Of a stretch of 39,302 nucleotides of DNA, positions 8,373-16,759 are shown piece after piece. The position numbers were made by a program, and so were the translations under genes. The stretch comes from Streptomyces violens (GTDB taxonomy: Bacteria; Actinomycetota; Actinomycetes; Streptomycetales; Streptomycetaceae), in assembly GCF_000717745.1 (NCBI RefSeq), contig NZ_JOBH01000029.1:1-39302 (forward strand), read 5' to 3'. The notes under the pieces are model-generated. The model searched no databases and was not told where the DNA came from. It was given only the letters and a program-made list of their open reading frames with translations. Each line of letters starts with the position of its first letter. Positions within the stretch are counted from its first letter, which is position 1.

Positions 8373-9314
8373 CTACACCTCGTGGCGGTAGACCTCGTGG
8401 ACCTGTTCGTCGGAGGAAAGCAGCCATGCGCACGTGAGTGCATCGGGGTGTTGCGCGGCCAGTTCCGACATCAGGTCCTGGGCCAGCGGCACGGGGAGGT
8501 CGGCCATGAGTGGGTGCGTCGTGGCGGCCGTCTGCTGGGGCACGAGGCCGGGTGGCTGCCAACCCGTCCGTGCGTCGATCAAAAGGCCGGTAGGCACTCC
8601 CAGTCGGTGCGCTCGACGAAGCTGACCTGGCTTGTTGGTCTTGCCCTTGTGCTCGGTCAGCTTCTTGACGAGGGCGTCCGCGATCTCCCGGAGCCTGCCG
8701 GTGTCGTGTTTCCCAGCCCTGCGGCGTGTTCTGCGCCCGCCAGGACATGGGGTGCGCGGCGAGGGAAACAATGATCTCCACGGGTTCGGCCGGGTCATGC
8801 GGCCGCCAGGGTTCTGCGACCGGGAAGGGGAAGTGGGGATCGTAGTCGGGGCCTCCGGATCATAGACGGGCTGCCCGGTTTCGGCAGCTTGCCGGCCAAA
8901 GGCAGCCAGCCGCTCGAAGTAGCGTCGGCGCTCCCGCCGACTGCTCTGCGTCTGAGGCGTGACCGTGATGCGCAAGCCGCCGGTGGGGCTGATCAGCGCG
9001 GCCGCTGCGAGTTCTCGCCGCAGTGCTTCGCGGGCGGCGCGGATGGCTGCTGGCACCCTGCGTCCGCCCGGTGCGGGGAGTCTGGTGTGGTCGACGAACC
9101 AGGGTTCGCCGGCGAGGGAGACGTGGGCGTCGGCGGTGAGGACGCCGGGCGCCAGGCCGTAGAGCTCCTGGTAGCGCTTCTCCTGCTGCTCTGGGCTGCC
9201 GAGAAGGACCACTGGCGTGCCGGCCGCCTCCAGCGCCGTGGCCCAGATACGGAACGCTGAGAACTCCTGGGCGTCGGCAGCGAGGAGCTGCCACGGGTCG
9301 AGGTCGTAGGGCAT
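8373..9314 (-). CDS. Hypothetical protein with two compensating frameshifts
   Basis: No family recognised. As a single frame it encodes 313 aa, but the stretch 8715-8850 in that frame is Arg/Pro/Ser-rich nonsense, while another frame reads smoothly as GPDYDPHFPFPVAEPW and VEIIVSLAAHPMSWRAQNT. The best reconstruction leaves the main frame near 8848-8856 (GGGGCCTCC run) and returns near 8706-8716 (TTTCCC run), giving an almost unchanged length. The N-terminal third (PWQLLAADAQEFSAFRIW, GTPVVLLG, SLAGEPWFVDHTRL) and the C-terminal Lys-rich region (DALVKKLTEHKGKTNKPGQ) look conserved. Start ATG 9314. It converges on tniQ (78 bp between stops) and diverges from the SEC-C gene. Either the assembly has two indels in G/C runs or the gene drifted and was restored. 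Confidence 0.55.
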   Translation of the reverse strand: MPYDLDPWQLLAADAQEFSAFRIWATALEAAGTPVVLLGSPEQQEKRYQELYGLAPGVLTADAHVSLAGEPWFVDHTRLPAPGGRRVPAAIRAAREALRRELAAAALISPTGGLRITVTPQTQSSRRERRRYFERLAAFGRQAAETGQPVYDPEAPTTIPTSPSRSQNPGGRMTRPNPWRSLFPSPRTPCPGGRRTRRRAGKHDTGRLREIADALVKKLTEHKGKTNKPGQLRRAHRLGVPTGLLIDARTGWQPPGLVPQQTAATTHPLMADLPVPLAQDLMSELAAQHPDALTCAWLLSSDEQVHEVYRHEV

Positions 9315-9550
9315 GGGAACCCGTTCGTCTGGGAGGCGCGGACAGCTTCAGCGTGATGCCTTGGGGCTTTTGTCAGTGAGTGGGGTGGTGACGGCATTCG
9401 ACGGCGGGAGGCGTGTCGGCCTCGCTGGATGCGAGCAGCTCGCCGGGGCCCAGACTTTCCGATTCAGCCGATCAATGAGGGTACGGCATGATAGATCCTC
9501 ATCGTGGCCTGCGCTGGTGAGTGTGGCGCGGCCGGACATTAGGGGTGGGG

Positions 9551-10564
9551 ATGAAGCAGAGACCGCAGCATGAGGTGCCGTTACCGCGCCGGATGCAGCA
9601 TCTGGCAGTCGACGGGCGCGGTTATCCCGTCATCGCGACGGTGGCCCGCAGCCCGAAGGAGGTGAACTTCGGGGCCATCAGCGAGCGGCGCAAGCTGGCA
9701 CTGGCGACGTTCGACTGGTGTGCCGTGTGCGGGATGCCGTTCACCGATGAGCTGCGCTGGCAGATGATCCTTCAGGAGGAGGGCCGGCTGCCCGCTGTCG
9801 TGTGCGGCGAGGCGCCGGTGCATGAGATCTGCGCGTTGTACGCGGCGCAGGTGTGCCCGTATCTGTTCTCGCCGCACTCCCGCCTGGGGGACGAGGCCCG
9901 TAAAGGGACCGTGCGGGACGCTGTCGTGCGGTTCGTGGGGTTCGAGTCGACCAGCAAGGTGCTGGCCCATGAATCCGGGCTGCAGCCGGGCGTGTACACC
10001 TTGCACTTCGAACAGCGGGGGCATGCGGACGAGTTCTCCTATCGCACCCCGGAGGAGATCCGCGAGCGTTTCACTAGGGCTCTGGAGCAGGAGCAGGACC
10101 TGCCGATCAGCGATGCGGAGGCAGTTCTGATCCGGCTGTTCAACCGGCTCGACGACGGAGGCGAGGGAGATGTGGTCACCGGGGCGGCGCTGATCGCGGG
10201 GGCCGCGTTCGCCAAGGACATCTTCAAGCTGCAGGGCCTCCGGGCTTTCCAGGGCAAGGACTATCCCGCCGTGGCCGGGCTGATGCTGCGCGGTCCCGAG
10301 GAGGAGATCCGCGAGTTCTCCTCCGGGGCGGGGGACGAGGCCTTCAGCGCCGTCGGGCCGTGGGTGCTCGAGCGTGCCGGCCGGTTCCCCGAGCCCCTGC
10401 AGCGCTGGCGTACCCGCGGCGAGAGCATGGTCAGGCCCAGCGCATCCTCCCGGTCGCAGGTGCAGGGGCCAGGGCGTAGCGTCGCGAAAAACGCTGCCTG
10501 CCCCTGCGGTTCGGGCCGCAAGGCCCGCCGCTGCCATCCGGCAGGCATTCCGGCTGCGTGCTGA
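9551..10564 (+). CDS. SEC-C zinc-motif protein with N-terminal Cys cluster
   Basis: 337-aa protein. The C-terminus ends with a canonical SEC-C motif, CPCGSGRKARRCH (Cys317, Cys319, Cys328, His329), a zinc module known from SecA tails and many unrelated proteins. The N-terminal part has a second potential zinc site: CAVC at 57-60 followed by HEICALYAAQVCPY. The middle region (~170-300) is helical. The ATG at 9551 has a GGGGTGGGG ribosome-binding site; the frame opens at 9521 but without support. A strong hairpin lies 10 bp after the stop. I do not know the function; a substrate- or ribosome-associated adaptor role is only a guess. Confidence 0.65.
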   Translation: MKQRPQHEVPLPRRMQHLAVDGRGYPVIATVARSPKEVNFGAISERRKLALATFDWCAVCGMPFTDELRWQMILQEEGRLPAVVCGEAPVHEICALYAAQVCPYLFSPHSRLGDEARKGTVRDAVVRFVGFESTSKVLAHESGLQPGVYTLHFEQRGHADEFSYRTPEEIRERFTRALEQEQDLPISDAEAVLIRLFNRLDDGGEGDVVTGAALIAGAAFAKDIFKLQGLRAFQGKDYPAVAGLMLRGPEEEIREFSSGAGDEAFSAVGPWVLERAGRFPEPLQRWRTRGESMVRPSASSRSQVQGPGRSVAKNAACPCGSGRKARRCHPAGIPAAC

Positions 10565-10573
10565 GGCGCGAGA

Positions 10574-10606
10574 GGTGCCTGCGGAGCTGCTGTCTCCGCA
10601 GGCACC
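10574..10606 (+). terminator. Hairpin terminator after SEC-C gene
   Basis: A perfect 12-bp stem, GGTGCCTGCGGA (10574-10585) pairing with TCCGCAGGCACC (10595-10606), with a 9-nt loop. It has no T-tract, as is common in Streptomyces. It starts 10 bp past the stop of the upstream gene and separates it from the DUF6308 gene. Confidence 0.75.
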
Positions 10607-10735
10607 CGGCTTTCCTCGCGCCGTGTCCGTGGGCCCGCCCGCGGCTCTCAACGCGTACGCGGTTCTTACGGGGCGTCGTTGGGCCTGGATTCTGGATGAT
10701 GCCCTCTTCGTTCACAACCGGTCAGCGGAGGCCCT

Positions 10736-11416
10736 ATGCCCGAGGTCAGGAGCAGCATCGCTGCGTTGCAGGCGTGTGCAGCGGAGCATGTGCGGGCCTA
10801 CACCGATCCTCGCGGTCGCCGGGCGTTCACCACCTACGACCGGCAGGGCGATCCGGACCGTCTGACGCCTCTGGATTGTCTGGCGCCTGCTCTGCTGAGC
10901 GTGCCCATGGGCTATCGCCAGGTGGTTCCGCTTTTTTGGCCGGACGGCCCCGGAGCGGTGCTGTTGCGGGCGATGCAGGCGGTCCTGGAGCACCCGGCAG
11001 CCCGGTCCGCGGATTTCCTCGATACGTCACTCGATCCTTCCTGCGCACCGTGGGCACTGGTCGACGCTGCACTGGCCGCATCAGGTGAGGCTGAAGGAGT
11101 CGGTGTGAGTGGAGTGAAAGCTGTGGCGGTGACGAAGATCCTGCATCGCAAACGCCCACGCCTTGTGCCGATCTTCGACAGCGCCGTCTACCGCTTCTAT
11201 ACAGGGCAAGCACCCCCTCGCGGTGCTTACGGGGATATCCCGCGACGCCTCTGGCCCCTGCTCCAAGCGGATCTGCGAGCCAACCGTGACTGGCTCACCG
11301 AGCTGGCGGCCGGCACATATACGCCCGACGGACGGCCGCTGAGCCTGCTGCGAGCAGCCGACATCGTCCTGTGGGAACACCAGGCCACCCGATGCACCGC
11401 CTTCTCCACGCCCTAA
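10736..11416 (+). CDS. DUF6308-family protein
   Basis: 226 aa. Matches the DUF6308 pattern I know from actinobacteria: TYDRQGDPDRLTPLDCLAPALLS at ~33-55, then the conserved AVTKILHRKRPRLVPIFDS at ~131-149, and a terminal AADIVLWEHQ. Function not established; the conserved KxxHRKRP...PIxDS segment is reminiscent of a nucleic-acid-processing or HhH-like fold, which is only a suggestion. ATG 10736 is the first codon of the conserved region; ribosome-binding site GGAGG at about 10726-10730. Transcriptionally isolated from the upstream gene by a terminator. Confidence 0.7.
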   Translation: MPEVRSSIAALQACAAEHVRAYTDPRGRRAFTTYDRQGDPDRLTPLDCLAPALLSVPMGYRQVVPLFWPDGPGAVLLRAMQAVLEHPAARSADFLDTSLDPSCAPWALVDAALAASGEAEGVGVSGVKAVAVTKILHRKRPRLVPIFDSAVYRFYTGQAPPRGAYGDIPRRLWPLLQADLRANRDWLTELAAGTYTPDGRPLSLLRAADIVLWEHQATRCTAFSTP

Positions 11417-11447
11417 CGGAGCACGGCCCGAAGGGCACGGCCTTCAA

Positions 11448-11705
11448 CTACTCCGTCAAACGGATGCTGGAGTGTTCGCGCAGGTAGCCGCCCAGGAAAG
11501 AGCGCCCCACCCGCCGTGAGCACACCGGCTCGTGCCGGACGCTGGTCAGGTGGCGACGATCAGTGCCGCCCCACAGTTTCCGGAACGCAGCGTTGACGCG
11601 CTCCGGCTGCTGGGTGTGCGGGTGGTAGCCGGGGACGACCAGGTGATCGGCTCCGATGGCGCCGGCGATGTGTGCGGCGCACCTTGCCCACAGGCCCTCC
11701 TCAGC
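11448..11705 (-). pseudogene. Start-less coding remnant, unknown family
   Basis: A minus-strand frame with no obvious start codon but strong coding character, between a stop at 11706-11708 and a TAG at 11448-11450. It reads HIAGAIGADHLVVPGYHPH, QQPERVNAAFRKLWGG and SRRVGRSFLGGYLREHS. The last block resembles the segment that precedes an HTH in some Streptomyces DNA-binding proteins. A second, diverged copy of the GGYLREH-coding DNA lies at 11985-12005. Probably the tail of a lost gene. Confidence 0.35.
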
Positions 11706-12262
11706 TCAACCACCCGTGCAGGACAGGCTACCGTCGACCAAGAGCCCTCCCTGCCCAAGCGCCAGCAGTCGACTGGCCGGATAACGCTCCGGCTCCACCA
11801 GCCGCTGAACAGCAAGGGTGCGCCCCGACTGCCACTGCAGGCGGGGCTCTTGTCTTGCGCGTCAGTCGTTCCTGAGGACAAGGGATGACCGCCGGCGCTG
11901 CGGCCGGCTTTGCGTGCTCCCACACACGTGTTCCATGCCGTGTTTCGCGCCATTCGTGACCGCTTCCTCCGGCAGGGGCACACCGTGTTCGCGCAGGTGG
12001 CCGCCTGGGAGAGGACGTGTTCTCGCTTGTGCGGCCTGCTTTCGGGCGGGCTGGGACGGCCAGCCGGACAGAACCTGCGAGGTCACAGCACCCGGGCAGA
12101 CGGCATCTCGCCGCTCCGCTACAGGCGGAGAGGTGGTGGCCGGTTTGCGCTCACCCCTTGCTGATCTTCGTACGGACTCAGCGGCTTTTGTCAGTGGCCG
12201 CTGCTACACCCAATAGCTAGGAGGGCAGCTTCCTCGAGCTGTCCGGCAGAAGGGGGAAGAGT
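11706..12262. other. Intergenic region without a supported gene
   Basis: Several overlapping frames exist on both strands but none has convincing composition. It contains the second copy (11985-12005) of a ~21-bp sequence also present at 11472-11492 (one mismatch: GTGTTCGCGCAGGT followed by A/G then GCCGCC), apparently remnants of related coding sequence. The last ~60 bp should carry the promoter of the four-gene operon starting at 12263. Confidence 0.4.
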
Positions 12263-12466
12263 ATGCCGCCGGAGGGGTATCACGTCGTCCGTCAGCACAT
12301 CCGCCGTAATCCGCGGCCGCGGGGCAAGAAGCTGGGGGGCTGGACGATCGCGGGTCTCGTTGCTGTGGTGTGGCTGTGGGGGCAGGTCTTCGGGTTCGAG
12401 GCGGAAGCCGACAGGCCGGCCTCTCCCTCCCCCTCGCCGTCGGTGTCCGCCTCGCCGAACCGGTGA
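12263..12466 (+). CDS. Small single-pass membrane protein, first gene of nuclease/STAND operon
   Basis: 67 aa: a basic N-terminus (VRQHIRRNPRPRGKK), one transmembrane helix at ~25-46 (WTIAGLVAVVWLWGQVFGF), and a Ser/Pro repeat tail (PSPSPSVSASP), so probably the basic end is cytoplasmic and the tail outside. A strong ribosome-binding site (AGAAGGGGGAAG) precedes the ATG. Its TGA overlaps the GTG of the next gene (GTGA), implying translational coupling. No family recognised. Its place at the head of an operon of membrane-anchored nucleases suggests a membrane partner or regulator. Confidence 0.7.
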   Translation: MPPEGYHVVRQHIRRNPRPRGKKLGGWTIAGLVAVVWLWGQVFGFEAEADRPASPSPSPSVSASPNR

Positions 12467-13149
12467 GCGGCAAGCGCCGGTTACGGCTGCGTCGTCCCCG
12501 CGGCCGCCAGGAACAGCTGGCAGCCGTCCTCGTCGCCGCCGCGGTGGCCACCATGGTGGTCAAGGAAGCTGCCACGGCGTGGGAGGTCGTGCTGCGCGGG
12601 TGGCCGCTGGCGGCGGCGCTCGGCGCGGCGGGTGCGACCGCCCTGGGCTGGCGGCAGCTGCGGTCTGTGCGACAGCAACGGGCGCAGGCTCAGTTGCTGG
12701 CTCGCCTGCAGATTCCGCTGACGCGGATCGACGCGATGGGTGATGCGGAGTTCGAGTACGCGCTGCGGGATCTACTGATCCGGGAGGGGTGGTCGGCGCG
12801 GAAGGTCGGGCAGAAGGGGGACCAGTCCGCCGATGTTCTCGGCCGGCATGTGCAGTGGGGCCGGATCGTGGTGCAGGCCAAGCACACCAGGGTGGGTGGG
12901 AAGGTCGGTTCCGCGGTGATGTACCAGGTCAAGGGCACCGCCGGACCGGTCCACCGCGCCGATATCTCCGTCGTGGTCACCAACGGCGGGATCACCCGGG
13001 ATGCCAAAGCCTGGGGTGATCAGCACCAGGTCCACTGGGTCGACCGCGACCGGCTGCGGCAGTGGGCCGAGGAGGGCGTGCCGCTGCACACCCTGCTACG
13101 CCTGCCCGCCCGCGCACCGCGCAGGTCGGCGGGCCGGCGCGCGGCGTAG
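12463..13149 (+). CDS. Membrane-anchored Mrr-type restriction endonuclease 1
   Basis: 228 aa from the GTG at 12463, which overlaps the previous stop. A basic N-terminus is followed by two hydrophobic segments (~18-34 and ~46-64), a short coiled linker (RSVRQQRAQAQLLARL) and an Mrr_cat domain. That domain has MGDAEFEYALRDLL (family opening), GDQSADVLG with catalytic Asp124, and VVQAK (Gln138-x-Lys140) forming the D...QxK core of PD-(D/E)XK nucleases, then a typical ISVVVTNGGITRDAKAW. The usual first acidic residue is present (Glu97/Glu99 region). Mrr-type enzymes cut methylated or foreign DNA. Tandem with a second, non-identical Mrr protein. Intact; nothing suggests pseudogenisation. Confidence 0.8.
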   Translation: MSGKRRLRLRRPRGRQEQLAAVLVAAAVATMVVKEAATAWEVVLRGWPLAAALGAAGATALGWRQLRSVRQQRAQAQLLARLQIPLTRIDAMGDAEFEYALRDLLIREGWSARKVGQKGDQSADVLGRHVQWGRIVVQAKHTRVGGKVGSAVMYQVKGTAGPVHRADISVVVTNGGITRDAKAWGDQHQVHWVDRDRLRQWAEEGVPLHTLLRLPARAPRRSAGRRAA

Positions 13150-13184
13150 CAGGCGGGGAGCGACAGTGTCACGGAAGAGGGGGC

Positions 13185-13916
13185 ATGTTCGACGAGGACG
13201 GGTCGCTGGACCCGGTGCTGAAGGCCATTCTCGGAATCATCATCGCTCTGGCAGTGGCCAAGATGGCCTGGCGATGGCTGACGGAGGATGTGTGGCACTG
13301 GGTCAGCGTGGACGTATGGGGATGGGTCAGCAAAGACGTGTGGGGGTGGCTGATCGAGCATCCCTGGTGGTTCGCGCTGATCATCCTGGGTGTGCTGGTG
13401 CTGCTGTGCTTCGCGGTCTTCTCCGGCGATCCCGTCTACGCCGATGACGACGACGCCGTGGTCGAGGACCATGCCGGCGAGCCGTCCTTTCAGGAGCCCG
13501 AGGTCCTCACGTTCCGGATGAAGCAGCTCGCCGCGCTCAGTGCGGACGGCTTCGAGCAGGCCTGCGCCGAGCTGCTGGCCCGGGACGGATTCGTGCGTAC
13601 CCGCCGGGTCGGCGGCTCCGGGGACCTGGGCGCGGACGTGGTGGCCTGGGACCAGGACAGCCGCAAGGTCGTCCTGCAGTGCAAGCAGTACAACCGCCCG
13701 GTCGGATCACGGGAGATCCAGACCTTCAACGGCACCGCGCGTCCCGAGCACGGCGCGGACGTGGCCATCGTGGTGGGCCTGAACGGATTCACCAAGCCGG
13801 CAGCGGACTTCGCCGGGCGCCACGGCATCACTCTGGTCGGCCGCCAGGAACTCAAGCGCTGGGCCCACGGCTCACACCTGTATGCCGTTCTCAACGAGCA
13901 GCGCTTCGCCGCGTAG
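13185..13916 (+). CDS. Membrane-anchored Mrr-type restriction endonuclease 2 with Trp octad repeats
   Basis: 243 aa from the ATG at 13185 (ribosome-binding site GGAAGAGGGG). Order: transmembrane helix ~10-28; three tandem 8-residue repeats at 34-57 (EDVWHWVS, VDVWGWVS, KDVWGWLI); a second transmembrane helix ~62-79; an acidic linker (ADDDDAVVEDHAGE); and an Mrr_cat domain with LSADGFEQACAELLARDGF, GGSGDLGADVVAWD (Asp151) and VVLQCKQYN (Gln165-x-Lys167). The domain is fuller than in the upstream Mrr gene and looks catalytically complete. The repeats between the two helices would sit at the membrane face opposite the nuclease if both termini are cytoplasmic. 35 bp after the previous stop, same strand: operon. 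Confidence 0.85.
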   Translation: MFDEDGSLDPVLKAILGIIIALAVAKMAWRWLTEDVWHWVSVDVWGWVSKDVWGWLIEHPWWFALIILGVLVLLCFAVFSGDPVYADDDDAVVEDHAGEPSFQEPEVLTFRMKQLAALSADGFEQACAELLARDGFVRTRRVGGSGDLGADVVAWDQDSRKVVLQCKQYNRPVGSREIQTFNGTARPEHGADVAIVVGLNGFTKPAADFAGRHGITLVGRQELKRWAHGSHLYAVLNEQRFAA

Positions 13917-14023
13917 CGCAGCTCCCGCCGGTCACGGGCCGAGCATCCCAACAGGCACCTTCCCGGCCCCTTGTACTGCGGTAGAAGCGAGGCAAAGGAC
14001 ATGATTCACGGGCGGGGGTATCG

Positions 14024-16186
14024 GTGTCCCGAAGTTGGTGGCGACATATTGGTGCGTGGGCGACCCTCGCGCTGTGCGGTGCACTGGGGGTAGGCAGCGC
14101 ATTCATCGCGGCCCTGTGGCTGCCCCAGGTGTGGGCCGTGTCAGTGGGAGGCGCGGTCAGCGCATGCACGGTGATTGTCGGCGGGCGAATGCAGGCGTGG
14201 ATCGAGCGCTCATCGATGCAGCGTGAGCAGGTGGCGAAGGCGCTTGCTGTCGCCGGGACAGATGGCCTTCTTCCGCGGGTTGCGGAGGTGAGTGATGCCA
14301 TTCGGCTGGGCGTGCACCCGGCACGCACAGATCAGGGAGGTGAACCGTCGCTGGCGGGTGGGCTCCCTGCCTACATACCCCGGTCGATCGACGACGAGTT
14401 ACGGACGGCTGTGGCCCGCGAGGCATTCGTGCTGCTCGTGGGAGAGTCCACGGCAGGCAAGTCGCGGTCGGCGTTCGAGGCGATGCGGGCCGCGATTCCG
14501 TCGCATCATCTGGCGGTACCCGTGGATCGCACTGCAGTGATTCCCCTTGCGGAATACGTGTCGCGTCGCGCGGAGCCGGCAGTGCTGTGGCTGGATGACC
14601 TCGAGTGCTTCCTGGGCAGCGACGCTCTCTCCCCGCAGCTGCTGAGCGAGCTGACATCCCGTCCAGGGGTTGTGGTGGTGGCTACCATCCGCTCGTCACA
14701 GCACCAGCGCTTCACAGCTCGCACCGAACCCAGCGGTGACGAGCAGGAGCGGACGGCATGGCGGGCGAACCGTCACGTGCTGAAGCTCGCGCACACCTGC
14801 TACCTCGACAGGATCTGGTCGCCGCAGGAGCTGGAGGTCGCCTCCTCGTTCGCTGACGACCCCCGTATCGCTCGGGCGCTACACCGCACTCATGTCTTCG
14901 GACTGGCAGAGGCGCTCGCCGCCGGGCCGGAGTTGTTGCGGGACTGGCACGCAGCGTGGGAAGCCGGCGCCCACCCCCGGGCAGCGGCCCTGGTGACGGC
15001 GGCAGTGGACTGCCGCCGCATCGGCCTGGACGCGCCGGCTTCGCGAGAGCTGCTGGAGGAGCTCCATCATCACTATCTGGCAGCGCGGGGAGGACACGCG
15101 CTGCGACCGGAGTCGTTGGAGGAGGCCTGGCGCTGGGCCCTCCAGCCGGTGCACGGTGCCAGCAGCCTGATTGTCCCGTCGGGCACGAGTGGCAATCCAT
15201 GTTTCATGGCATTCGACTATCTCGTCGACCAGCCCCACCAAGCTTCTATCCCGGCAGAGACCTGGGACACTGTCATCCGCCATGCCGATACGACCCGGAT
15301 GCCTTCGATCGCGGGAAAGGCTCTCTGGCATCAGCGAAGAGCCTTTCATCAGGCGCTCGACGCCGGGCTCGTCGAGGGAGTCTTCTTCCGCGCTTCGGCC
15401 CTCGCTGACCGGCATCACTACGCTGAGGCGATCGCCGTGCTGTCGCAGGAGCTTGAAAGCCTGGAGAATGAGGACAATGCTGGCGACGATCGTCTGTCGC
15501 ACCGTACGTCACTGCGGCATCAGATCGCCTTCTACACCATGCTCATGGGGAATCCCGCCGAGGCCGAGGCCGCCTTCCGGGCACTCCTTGCCGAGCACGA
15601 GGCAGTGCTTCTCCCGGGGGACGAGACCCTGCACGTCGTCCGGCACAATCTCGCCTCCTGCGCCCGCCGCCGCGGCGATCTGGCCGGTGCCCTGGCTCAG
15701 TTCCGCGCCCTGCTTGCCGACCGGGAGGAGTACCTGGGCCCCACCGCGATGAACACACTCGACACCCGTCGAATCATCGCCCGGCTCGTTGCGGACATGG
15801 GAGATCCGGCCGAAGCCTTACGACAAGCACGTGAGGTCCTCGCAGCAGAAGAGGAACACCTGGGCGCGGACCACATCAACACCCTCGAAACACGCTGCCG
15901 CATCGCTGACTTCCTGGCCCGAACCGGGGACCACACCGCGGCGCTCAAGGTCCTGGACCGGTGCCTGCCGGACCTCGTACGCACCAACGGCCAGGAACAC
16001 CCCGCTGTCCTCAACGCCAGACAACAGCACGCCACAAGCCTGTGGGAGAACGGCCGACACGCTGAAGCGCTGGAAGAGTTCACACAGGTCTTGGCCATAC
16101 GAGACCGCCGCTACGGCCCCGACGACCCCACAACTCGGCAAGCCCGCACCGAACTCGCACAGCTACGCTCCCGCTACCAGTCCTAG
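14024..16186 (+). CDS. Membrane-anchored STAND-type ATPase with C-terminal TPR repeats
   Basis: 720 aa from the GTG at 14024. Two transmembrane helices (~11-32 and ~36-53) are followed by a short helical linker, then an NTPase domain with Walker A GESTAGKS (140-147) and Walker B VLWLDD (187-192). A helical region (~230-420) precedes an array of kinesin-light-chain-type TPRs (~430-720; repeated pattern EAEAAFRALLAE, GALAQFRALLADRE, EALRQAREVLAAEEEHLG, EALEEFTQVLAIRDRRYG). This is the STAND layout: anchor, switch ATPase, sensor repeats; the effector would have to be supplied by a partner, plausibly the two membrane nucleases encoded just upstream (107-bp gap). Intact. Function as a phage or stress sensor is inference. 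Confidence 0.8.
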   Translation: MSRSWWRHIGAWATLALCGALGVGSAFIAALWLPQVWAVSVGGAVSACTVIVGGRMQAWIERSSMQREQVAKALAVAGTDGLLPRVAEVSDAIRLGVHPARTDQGGEPSLAGGLPAYIPRSIDDELRTAVAREAFVLLVGESTAGKSRSAFEAMRAAIPSHHLAVPVDRTAVIPLAEYVSRRAEPAVLWLDDLECFLGSDALSPQLLSELTSRPGVVVVATIRSSQHQRFTARTEPSGDEQERTAWRANRHVLKLAHTCYLDRIWSPQELEVASSFADDPRIARALHRTHVFGLAEALAAGPELLRDWHAAWEAGAHPRAAALVTAAVDCRRIGLDAPASRELLEELHHHYLAARGGHALRPESLEEAWRWALQPVHGASSLIVPSGTSGNPCFMAFDYLVDQPHQASIPAETWDTVIRHADTTRMPSIAGKALWHQRRAFHQALDAGLVEGVFFRASALADRHHYAEAIAVLSQELESLENEDNAGDDRLSHRTSLRHQIAFYTMLMGNPAEAEAAFRALLAEHEAVLLPGDETLHVVRHNLASCARRRGDLAGALAQFRALLADREEYLGPTAMNTLDTRRIIARLVADMGDPAEALRQAREVLAAEEEHLGADHINTLETRCRIADFLARTGDHTAALKVLDRCLPDLVRTNGQEHPAVLNARQQHATSLWENGRHAEALEEFTQVLAIRDRRYGPDDPTTRQARTELAQLRSRYQS

Positions 16187-16232
16187 AAACACAAAAGGAC
16201 AGTGACGGAAGGTCCTCTTCGCTGCTGTGGTG

Positions 16233-16745
16233 TCAGGCGCTCGCGACGCCGTGATCGTTGATGGCGGGAGGCAGCGCGCGTACCTGCTCGTGCAGGTCCT
16301 CGACACCAGCTGCCGGGGTCGAGGTGAGAGCGGCATCCAGTCGGGCCAGGCGGCTGCGGGCGGTGGAGCGCAGCCGGGCTGCCGGGATCTGCTGCAGAAC
16401 AGTTAAGGCACGTTGGGCGGCATCGGCCGGCCGCACGGTTGCCTCGGCTTGGGCGAGGACCAGGGTGGCAGCAGCCCCGCCCGGGGTTCCCTCTACGGTC
16501 TGGCTGGCGGATGCCTTTGCCCGGGCACTGGCCTGCTCCGGGCGGCCCAGGGTGAAGTGGGCTTCGGCTTCGTGGAGGGCGTATTCGGCGGCGTCGAAGC
16601 CGAAGCGGCCCGGTGCCCAGCCCACCGCGTCGGCCTCCAGCTCCCGGCCCGCGGCCGCGAGGGCAGCGTCGGCCTCTTGGGCGCGGTTTTGCGCGGCCAG
16701 GGTCGGCAGCTGGGCCCAGGCGTGCAGTTGGGCGCGGGCCAACCC
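16233..16745 (-). pseudogene. C-terminal fragment of a TPR-containing XRE-type regulator
   Basis: The minus-strand frame (open up to 16778) reads RFGFDAAEYALHEAEAHFTLGRPEQA and LVLAQAEATVRPADAAQRALTVL, ending VEDLHEQVRALPP. This is the characteristic C-terminal TPR-like half of the abundant Streptomyces helix-turn-helix regulators. The N-terminal DNA-binding domain is missing; recognisable homology begins around LARAQLHAWAQLP, near 16745, so the gene was cut there and joined to other sequence. No start codon with a ribosome-binding site is visible, so probably not expressed. Confidence 0.6.
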
Positions 16746-16759
16746 GGCCGGGGCACCGC

